From assembly GCA_013003805.1 (NCBI GenBank), contig JABDII010000559.1, positions 1 to 7,853 of the forward strand: DNA of 7,853 bases, written 5' to 3'. The notes beneath the pieces are model-generated. The model was not told where the DNA came from and did not search any database. It saw only the letters and a list, made by a program, of their open reading frames with translations. Shown piece by piece: positions 1 to 4,732 of the stretch. Positions within the stretch are counted from its first letter, which is position 1, and each line of letters begins with the position of its first letter. The translations under genes and the position numbers were made by a program. The stretch is from Gemmatimonadales bacterium. Lineage in GTDB: Bacteria; Gemmatimonadota; Gemmatimonadetes; Gemmatimonadales; GWC2-71-9.

Positions 1-299
1 CTCAGGTCCTCGGCTTCGACCTCACGATCATGCAGCAGGGTGTGGTCGTCTTGACCGCCTTGCTGGCATCCATCGGGGCGGCCGCAGTACCGTCCGCCGG
101 CCTGGTTGTGATCTTTATTGTCCTCGAGTCGATCGGGCTCAGGGGGCCGGACGTCAACCTGATCGTCGGGTCCATGCTCGCCATCGACCGCCCGTTGGAT
201 ATGTACCGAACTGCAGTGAATGTGTTCAGCGACTCGTGCGGAGCAGCAATTATCGCGCGTTCGGAGGGAGAGACGGAAGTCGACACGGTCGTCCGGTAG
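1..299 (+). CDS. Dicarboxylate/amino acid:cation symporter (DAACS family), C-terminal fragment
   Basis: This is the last 98 codons of a glutamate/aspartate-type secondary transporter of the inner membrane; the frame is open at the left edge and ends in TAG at 297-299. Visible are hairpin HP2, with G-A-A-A-V-P-S-A-G at fragment residues 25-33, and the last transmembrane helix, with I-D-R-P-L-D-M-Y-R-T-A-V-N (61-73) followed by S-D and A-R-S-E-G-E. In the GltPh/EAAT family, the D..D..RT..N pattern of this helix binds the substrate amino and side-chain carboxyl groups and the coupling cation. The D-M-x-R-T form is known from acidic amino acid carriers rather than DctA-type C4-dicarboxylate carriers, so glutamate or aspartate is the likelier substrate. 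The tail after the helix is short and acidic. The gene converges on the hydrolase at 673-1344 and has no evident link to the glycan genes. The family is clear; the exact substrate is inferred. Confidence 0.93.
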   Translation, partial: QVLGFDLTIMQQGVVVLTALLASIGAAAVPSAGLVVIFIVLESIGLRGPDVNLIVGSMLAIDRPLDMYRTAVNVFSDSCGAAIIARSEGETEVDTVVR

Positions 300-320
300 T
301 GGTCGAACGGCAGGTTTAGG

Positions 321-334
321 CCCCCCCCCAAAAA
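321..334. repeat. Homopolymer C9 followed by A5
   Basis: Nine consecutive C (321-329) are followed by five A (330-334), then GAAAC leading into the terminator stem. On the - strand the A-rich part becomes the T-rich tract that follows the terminator hairpin. The C run is a likely site of length error in sequencing or of slippage. It lies in non-coding DNA, so no reading frame depends on it. Confidence 0.9.
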
Positions 335-339
335 GAAAC

Positions 340-371
340 GACCGCCCGATCCGGTGAAGAATCGGGCGGTC
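340..371. terminator. Bidirectional rho-independent terminator
   Basis: The perfect 11-bp stem GACCGCCCGAT (340-350) pairs with ATCGGGCGGTC (361-371) across a 10-nt loop. Reading +, it is followed by TTTAT, 41 nt after the symporter stop. Reading -, it is followed by GTTTCTTTTT, which is the better T-tract. Its place between convergent genes fits a shared terminator. The hydrolase stop is about 300 nt away on the - side, so a transcript ended here would carry a long 3' tail. Confidence 0.88.
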
Positions 372-627
372 TTTATAGACCGGGCGGGTGGATTGTCCAC
401 CCTCTTCAGGCGCGGCCTAACTCTGCCGTGCCAGGTTCATGCCCCGAACAGGCACAAATACCTACTGCCCGGCCGTTCAAGCGCCCTGCCATGAGGCTCC
501 TGCACACCCGCTCGGAGTGCGGTCCCCCTGGCCGTACCCCGCGGATGCCAACTTGTGGCACCCTGCTCCAGCCCCCACAGTGGGACGCCACACGCATCAT
601 AGCACCTGCTCTATGAAGCGGCCGGGA

Positions 628-652
628 AGGCCGAATGAAGAGTTTTCGGCCT
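628..652 (-). terminator. Possible terminator of the UPF0173 hydrolase gene
   Basis: The 8-bp stem AGGCCGAA (628-635) pairs with TTCGGCCT (645-652) over a 9-nt loop, beginning about 20 nt past the hydrolase stop in its direction of reading. Outer bases GCCGG and CCGGC can extend the stem across a small bulge. The bases after the hairpin on the - strand are C-rich, with no clear T-tract, so it may be a weak terminator or a 3'-end protecting hairpin, with the stronger site at 340-371 as backup. Confidence 0.45.
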
Positions 653-672
653 CCGGCGCCAAACTGCTCGCC

Positions 673-1344
673 TTAGCCGTAATTCCAGCTCTCGCCCGGC
701 TGCATCACCCGGACCTCGACGCCATCGGGCTGGAACGTGGACGGGTCCTGCTCGATCGGAGGCCAGGTGTTGTAGTGGATCGGGATGGCCACTTTGGGCC
801 GGATCAGCTCGGTGGCCCGGGCCGCGAGGTCGGGCCCCATGGTGAAACGGTCCCCGATCGGAACACAGGCAATATCCGGACGATAAATCTCCCCTATCAG
901 CCTCATGTCACCGAAGATCGTCGTGTCGCCGCAGTGGTACACCGTCACGCCGCCCATGCTAACCACCAGCCCGCATGGCATCCCCATGTACCGTCCCTCA
1001 TAGGAGGAGGAATGGAACGCCTGAGTAAAGGCGACCCAGCCGAATGGTGTTGCAATCCGTCCGCCTGGGTTCCCGGGCTCGGTCGCGGTGATGCCGTGCT
1101 CCGCCAGGTAGTTACAGATCTCAAAGGCGGCAATTACGGTGGCCTTGTTGCGCTTGGCGATCGCCACTGTATCTCCCCAGTGGTCCGCATGTCCGTGGGT
1201 CAGCGCGATGTGGGTCGCCTCGATGTCGTCCGGATCCTTGGTCGCAGTGGGGTTGTCGGTGAGAAACGGATCGATGGCCAGGGTGTGCGCGCCGTTCTCC
1301 AAGAGAAAGGCGGCGTGGCCCAGGAAGGTTAGCTTGAGAGACAT
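673..1344 (-). CDS. UPF0173 family metal-dependent hydrolase (metallo-beta-lactamase fold)
   Basis: This 223-residue protein matches the usual length of the UPF0173 family of soluble cytoplasmic metallo-beta-lactamase-fold hydrolases, whose physiological substrate is unknown to me. Metal ligands are all visible: T-H-G-H-A-D-H (H50, H52, D54, H55), H111 in A-F-H-S-S-S, D140 in H-C-G-D-T, and H190 in I-P-I-H-Y-N-T-W-P. The N-terminal L-T-F-L-G-H-A-A-F strand and I-D-P-F-L-T-D-N-P are typical family signatures. The ATG at 1342-1344 is chosen because the family begins there and GGAG stands 7 nt upstream. The frame stays open 56 codons further up to 1512, but that stretch is arginine/proline-rich without homology and overlaps the divergent lipoprotein gene. 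It stands alone on its strand and looks like a housekeeping neighbour rather than part of the glycan cluster. Confidence 0.93.
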   Translation of the reverse strand: MSLKLTFLGHAAFLLENGAHTLAIDPFLTDNPTATKDPDDIEATHIALTHGHADHWGDTVAIAKRNKATVIAAFEICNYLAEHGITATEPGNPGGRIATPFGWVAFTQAFHSSSYEGRYMGMPCGLVVSMGGVTVYHCGDTTIFGDMRLIGEIYRPDIACVPIGDRFTMGPDLAARATELIRPKVAIPIHYNTWPPIEQDPSTFQPDGVEVRVMQPGESWNYG

Positions 1345-1453
1345 GGCACAGCTCCGGGTCGGCCTTGTTAGGTTCGGCGGCGCGGGACCGACGCGCTCCC
1401 GCCGGGTCGGTTCCATTAAACGATTCAAGCTCTGAGAATAGCGTGAAACCGCA
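1345..1453. promoter_or_regulatory. Divergent intergenic region, promoters expected but not resolved
   Basis: These 109 bases must carry the start signals of the leftward hydrolase and probably those of the rightward lipoprotein gene. On the - strand GGAG at 1352-1355 is a well-placed Shine-Dalgarno for the hydrolase. A TTTAAT hexamer reads on the - strand at 1415-1420 and could be a -10 element, but no good -35 lies 16-18 nt before it. On the + strand I find no convincing -35/-10 pair, and no strong Shine-Dalgarno before the ATG at 1454. Confidence 0.35.
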
Positions 1454-1876
1454 ATGAGAGAAACGCGTTCCCCGGCTCTGCGGGGCCTGGGTATTGCCTT
1501 CGCCGCCCTCATCCTGGTGGCCGGATGTGATATCGAGACGCTCCGGATTCAGATCTGTCCTGATGGCCTGGACGTCCTGGTGAGCACTGAGCCCCAAGCC
1601 GAGTTCAGCTGGAGTGGCGGCTGCGGCGTCGGCGAACTCGTCGTGCGTGAGGCCGGAACGAGCGGACGGATCATCTGGCAAATCCAAGACCGGGATGCAT
1701 CGAATCGCCTGCTTGCCCCTATTCGCTTCGGGGCGGTGCCGTCGGAGGCGACCGAGCTGATCGCGCCCGCTCAGTTCGAGCCGGGTCGGCTCTACGTGGT
1801 GGAGGTGAAGAGCCTCCAGCGAATCCAAGGACGCGTGGTGGTGAGCGGGCTCGGTAGTGGCAGCTTCAGGCGATAG
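1454..1876 (+). CDS. Small predicted lipoprotein of unknown function
   Basis: This 140-residue protein has a classic lipoprotein signal peptide: arginines at 2, 5 and 10, a hydrophobic core G-I-A-F-A-A-L-I-L (13-21), and a lipobox V-A-G-C with the lipidated cysteine at 25. The mature part (about 115 residues) looks beta-rich. It contains two further cysteines, C35 in Q-I-C-P-D-G and C57 in G-G-C-G-V-G, which could form a disulfide outside the cytoplasm. Patterns such as F-S-W-S-G-G-C, L-V-V-R-E, I-I-W-Q-I and E-P-G-R-L-Y-V-V-E-V resemble strands of an immunoglobulin/fibronectin-like sandwich, but I recognise no named family. The gene starts a co-directional series and ends 44 nt before the GT-C gene, so co-transcription is plausible. 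The start has only a weak ribosome binding site, yet the signal peptide requires a start at or very near here. Confidence 0.75.
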   Translation: MRETRSPALRGLGIAFAALILVAGCDIETLRIQICPDGLDVLVSTEPQAEFSWSGGCGVGELVVREAGTSGRIIWQIQDRDASNRLLAPIRFGAVPSEATELIAPAQFEPGRLYVVEVKSLQRIQGRVVVSGLGSGSFRR

Positions 1877-1920
1877 GCGCAGTTCGGAGAGTTTGATCTA
1901 CGTCTCTCGTCTCCCCCGAA

Positions 1921-3531
1921 ATGGTTGGACCCATGGGCCCTGAGGACGGTCAGACACGCAAGCGGTACGGTGCGATCGGTGCATGGTTGACCTCGGGGCC
2001 GCCGCATCCGCGCGGGGCCTGGCCCACGGGCGGCGAACTTGCCCTGTGGGTGATCTTGATCCTGGCCACGTTCCCCCCGGTGTTCTCAGCCCTAGCCCTC
2101 GGCTATTTCCCACTTCAAATGGATGAGTTGGTCATCGCGTGGTCAGCCAAACGCATTGCTCAAGGTGAGCTGATCTATCGTGATTTCTTCATTCATTATC
2201 CACCGGTCGGCTTCTATGGCCTTGCGCTGAGCTTCGAACTCCTCGGTCATTCGCTCGCTGCTCTCCGAATCGTACAGATCGTCTCTACGATGACTCTCAC
2301 GGGCGTCTCGTACTTGCTGCTTCGGCGCCTTGGCGGTGCACGCCTCGGCGCCGCGGCAGCCTCCCTGGTGTTTCCCTGGGCAGTGTTCTGGTATTGGCCG
2401 GTCCCGTCCATGTACTGGCTCTGCCTGCCGCTGGCGGTCGCGGCCTTGCTGCTTATCGAGCTTCCCTTCAAGGATCGCCGCGGTTCCGAAGCCAAAAGCC
2501 ACCGTTTCAACACTCCTGCTTTCCTTGCGGGGATCCTGGCGGGCCTCACCGGATTATCGATTCAACCTCTCGGCCTTATGACCAGCGCTTGGCTCGTGCT
2601 GCGGGTCGTGACGCCGCCGATTCGCCGATCGATGCTCATTGCCGTGCTCGCCGGCATGCTGGCGCCGGTGCTTCTCGTCGTGGCCATGCTGGCGGTCGGC
2701 GGAAACTTGGCGGATGCCATATCAGCCACCGTGGTGTACCCCGCACAGGCGTACGAACAGGGGGGAGGATTCAACGACCTCCCGCTCCCCAGGATGTTCG
2801 AGGCCGCCCTGGCAGGGGCCTGGGCGAGGGGGCCCGTGGCCTTTCTGCTGCATTGGGTCATCCTGGCGCTCCCCGTCTTGGTGGGGCTCTTCGCCCTCAT
2901 CAGATTCGCGGCACGTCGTCGGCCGGCGGACGTGGTCAATCTCCTCATGTTCGCCGTCATCATCATGGTCTACCTACGGGGGCGCACGGACTGGGTCCAC
3001 GCGGCATTCTTCTTGGTTTTCGTCCTCGTGCTCGGGTGGCGCTTACTGCATGACGACGGCACGTCTGGCTGGATGAAACGCCTCGGCCACGGGTGGGTGG
3101 GACTTGCGCTCGCCCTGGGAGTCGCCATGTGGACTTCGACCTGGCTGGCGCACAAAGCCGGCGGGCCGAGCGTCCGCGTCGACGACGCCCTTCGGGCGAG
3201 GGCTGATGCGATCATGAGCTACGTCCCTGCCGAGTTCCAGGACGCGACCGTGCTCAACCTACCGCATGGAAGCAGTTTGTACTTCTTTCGTGATGCGAAT
3301 GCGCCGCCCTGGGATTGGGTGTTGCCACCCTCCCAACGCACTCACAGCGAGGACATCTATTCAGGCTTGTCGGAGTGGCTCGAACGCAACGAAATCCCCG
3401 TCGTCATTCTCACCGGGGATCATGGCCAAAAGTTGTGGCGCGAGCCCTCGCCTCTGAGCGTCGCACTGCGTCGCGACTACCGCCCGTTCCAAAGAGCCGG
3501 GCCCGATCCCCTCGTCCTGCTGCGGCAGTGA
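1921..3531 (+). CDS. GT-C fold membrane glycosyltransferase (ArnT/PMT-like, polyprenyl-phosphate-sugar dependent)
   Basis: This is a 536-residue integral membrane protein. A hydrophilic N-terminus (1-37) leads into a first membrane helix (about 39-60). An extracytoplasmic loop follows with Q-M-D-E-L (D68, E69), then Y-R-D-F-F-I-H-Y-P-P (86-95). This matches the first-loop acidic motif and the following H-Y-P-P segment of GT-C enzymes, where an Asp/Glu acts in catalysis. More helices lie near 112-134, 142-180, 199-230, 236-260, 306-330, 338-351, 358-373 and 391-410. R-G-R-T-D-W-V-H at 353-360 resembles the R-x-D-x-x-H element seen in this group. Residues 412-536 form a soluble C-terminal domain. 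These enzymes move a sugar from a polyprenyl-phosphate donor to a lipid, glycan or protein acceptor outside the inner membrane; donor and acceptor here are unknown. The start at 1921 has no clear Shine-Dalgarno; ATG 1933 is possible. The next glycosyltransferase (3731-4711) is a likely donor maker. Confidence 0.82.
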   Translation: MVGPMGPEDGQTRKRYGAIGAWLTSGPPHPRGAWPTGGELALWVILILATFPPVFSALALGYFPLQMDELVIAWSAKRIAQGELIYRDFFIHYPPVGFYGLALSFELLGHSLAALRIVQIVSTMTLTGVSYLLLRRLGGARLGAAAASLVFPWAVFWYWPVPSMYWLCLPLAVAALLLIELPFKDRRGSEAKSHRFNTPAFLAGILAGLTGLSIQPLGLMTSAWLVLRVVTPPIRRSMLIAVLAGMLAPVLLVVAMLAVGGNLADAISATVVYPAQAYEQGGGFNDLPLPRMFEAALAGAWARGPVAFLLHWVILALPVLVGLFALIRFAARRRPADVVNLLMFAVIIMVYLRGRTDWVHAAFFLVFVLVLGWRLLHDDGTSGWMKRLGHGWVGLALALGVAMWTSTWLAHKAGGPSVRVDDALRARADAIMSYVPAEFQDATVLNLPHGSSLYFFRDANAPPWDWVLPPSQRTHSEDIYSGLSEWLERNEIPVVILTGDHGQKLWREPSPLSVALRRDYRPFQRAGPDPLVLLRQ

Positions 3532-3607
3532 CAGAGGTCGCCCAGGCCAAGCTGCGCCGTGGCGATCTGCACCGCCCATCTTCTCTATCCGTAACTGGTG
3601 CCGGGCG

Positions 3608-3613
3608 TATACT
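3608..3613 (+). promoter_or_regulatory. Possible -10 element (TATACT) ahead of the GT2-asnB-methyltransferase operon
   Basis: The 199-nt gap between the GT-C and family 2 glycosyltransferase genes is the longest break in the co-directional series. TATACT at 3608-3613 matches five of six bases of TATAAT. A short hairpin (AAGCC 3616-3620, GGCTT 3625-3629) follows directly. No good TTGACA-like box lies 16-18 nt upstream, so the promoter is tentative and may need an activator or an alternative sigma factor. Confidence 0.28.
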
Positions 3614-3716
3614 TGAAGCCACGCGGCTTACCGGCGAGACGGCACGTTGTTCTGAGGCTTGTCGTTTCTAGGCGCGAGATCGAGTCGAGATCCTCGAGAC
3701 CAGCAGCCACCGACAC

Positions 3717-3721
3717 AGGAG
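3717..3721 (+). promoter_or_regulatory. Ribosome binding site AGGAG that fixes the GT2 start
   Basis: AGGAG ends 9 nt before ATG 3731. The frame is open upstream to 3659, but those 24 codons carry no family sequence, whereas the canonical family 2 strand I-S-V-V-V-P-V-L-D-E begins right after ATG 3731. Confidence 0.8.
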
Positions 3722-3730
3722 CACGATTTC

Positions 3731-4711
3731 ATGGATGATGCGGCCATCTCGGTTGTCGTTCCTGTCCTCGACGAACAAGAGTCAGTCCCCATATTGCACC
3801 GGGAGCTGACTGCCGTACTGACCTCACTCGCGCGCCCGTACGAGCTCATATTCGTCAACGATGGATCGACTGACAACACGGGCGCCGTCCTCGATTCCAT
3901 CGCAGATGAGGACCCCACCGTCACGGTGATCCACTTCCGCCGCAACTTTGGCCAAACCGCGGCGATGATGGCGGGGATCGACCTGGCGAGAGGAGAAATC
4001 CTCATCCCGATCGACGGCGACCTCCAGAACGACCCAGCAGACATCCCTCGTCTTCTCGAGCGTCTGGATTCCGGGTTCGATGTCGTGAGTGGGTGGCGCC
4101 GCAACCGTAAGGACCACCCAATCTCCCGGAGGCTTCCCTCTCGGGTCGCCAACTGGTTGATCAGCGGCATCTCAGGCGTTCCCCTGCACGACTATGGCTG
4201 TACCCTCAAAGCGTACCGGCGCGAGGTCGTGTCGGGCGTCCGGCTCTATGGAGAAATGCACCGATTCATCCCCATCTACGCCCATATGCAGGGCGCCCGC
4301 CTGACCGAGATCGAGGTCAACCACCGCCCTCGTCGGTTTGGGGGTACCAAGTACGGTATCGGGCGGATCGGGAAGGTGATGCTCGACCTGTTGCTCGTGA
4401 AATTTCTCGCCGCCTACGGAGCCAAGCCCATTTATCTGTTCGGCGGGTTCGGATTCATTTGCCTGGTCGCGAGCCTCATCCCGATCGCAATGAGTGTCTT
4501 CTACAAGCTCATGCCCGAGGGCTCCGGTTGGCACAAGGATCTGGTGGAGACACCCTTGCCAGCTATCGCGGCCGTGCTCGTTCTGGTGGGATTCCTCGCG
4601 CTCCTGCAGGGACTGGTCGCCGAGATGTTAATGCGAACCTACTTCGAGTCCCAGAACAAGGAGACGTATGTGGTCAAGCAGGTTCACCGTGGGGCCGGCT
4701 CTGAGAACTGA
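3731..4711 (+). CDS. Family 2 glycosyltransferase, polyprenyl-phosphate sugar synthase type (DPM1/GtrB/ArnC-like)
   Basis: This 326-residue membrane-anchored enzyme probably transfers a sugar from a nucleotide donor to polyprenyl phosphate on the cytoplasmic face. The GT-A domain spans 1-220: nucleotide-binding V-V-V-P-V-L-D-E (8-15), V-N-D-G-S-T-D (42-48), R-R-N-F-G-Q-T-A-A (70-78), and the metal-binding D-G-D-L-Q-N-D (95-101). Next come H-D-Y-G-C-T-L-K-A-Y-R-R-E (153-165) and L-Y-G-E-M-H-R-F-I-P (172-181), both typical of the GtrB/ArnC subgroup. A juxtamembrane stretch with Y-G-I-G-R-I-G-K-V (208-216) and D-L-L-L-V-K-F precedes two membrane helices (about 235-257 and 276-300), the hallmark architecture of polyprenyl-phosphate hexose or pentose synthases. 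The sugar cannot be read from the sequence. It is separated from asnB by 21 nt and follows the GT-C gene, the expected user of its product. Confidence 0.9.
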   Translation: MDDAAISVVVPVLDEQESVPILHRELTAVLTSLARPYELIFVNDGSTDNTGAVLDSIADEDPTVTVIHFRRNFGQTAAMMAGIDLARGEILIPIDGDLQNDPADIPRLLERLDSGFDVVSGWRRNRKDHPISRRLPSRVANWLISGISGVPLHDYGCTLKAYRREVVSGVRLYGEMHRFIPIYAHMQGARLTEIEVNHRPRRFGGTKYGIGRIGKVMLDLLLVKFLAAYGAKPIYLFGGFGFICLVASLIPIAMSVFYKLMPEGSGWHKDLVETPLPAIAAVLVLVGFLALLQGLVAEMLMRTYFESQNKETYVVKQVHRGAGSEN

Positions 4712-4720
4712 GGCGACGGG

Positions 4721-4726
4721 AGGGAG
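4721..4726 (+). promoter_or_regulatory. Ribosome binding site AGGGAG for the asnB-like gene
   Basis: AGGGAG (inside GGGAGGGAG, 4718-4726) leaves 6 nt to the GTG at 4733. An ATG two bases earlier (4731) is out of frame and reaches TAG after four codons, so the GTG is the productive start. Confidence 0.75.
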
Positions 4727-4732
4727 TTCGAT

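Larger units (their letters stand above)
300..672. other. Convergent intergenic region with several inverted repeats, no gene seen
   Basis: These 373 bases lie between the stop codons of two convergent genes. From left to right they hold a C9A5 run at 321-334; a perfect 11-bp terminator hairpin (340-371); a 7-bp stem with a 3-nt loop (386-392 with 396-402); an imperfect hairpin at 428-455, in which GTGCC pairs with GGCAC outside GTTC pairing with GAAC; a 5-bp stem at 546-560 (TGCCA, loop ACTTG, TGGCA); and another terminator-like hairpin at 628-652. Short open frames cross the region on both strands, but none has a recognisable protein or a good ribosome binding site. I could not fold it into a tRNA, SRP RNA or other known RNA by eye. 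Confidence 0.6.

Noticed and set aside
546..560. Integron attC or CRISPR-like repeat
   Set aside because: The 5-bp stem occurs once, with no tandem copies, no regular spacing, and no integrase or Cas gene in the window.
439..1332. Long + strand open frame of 297 codons opposite the UPF0173 hydrolase
   Set aside because: It is antisense to a gene with complete metal-binding motifs, is rich in Arg, Gly, His and Pro as expected for a shadow frame in GC-rich DNA, and shows no recognisable domain.
1411..1439. + strand promoter TTCCAT and GAGAAT before the lipoprotein gene
   Set aside because: Both hexamers match consensus poorly and the implied leader would be under 15 nt.
1345..1512. N-terminal extension of the hydrolase by 56 codons
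   Set aside because: The extension is low-complexity Arg/Pro sequence, overlaps the divergent lipoprotein gene, and lies upstream of the GGAG and of the family-typical N-terminus.
3659..3730. Upstream start adding 24 residues to the family 2 glycosyltransferase
   Set aside because: AGGAG at 3717-3721 and the canonical first strand place the start at 3731.
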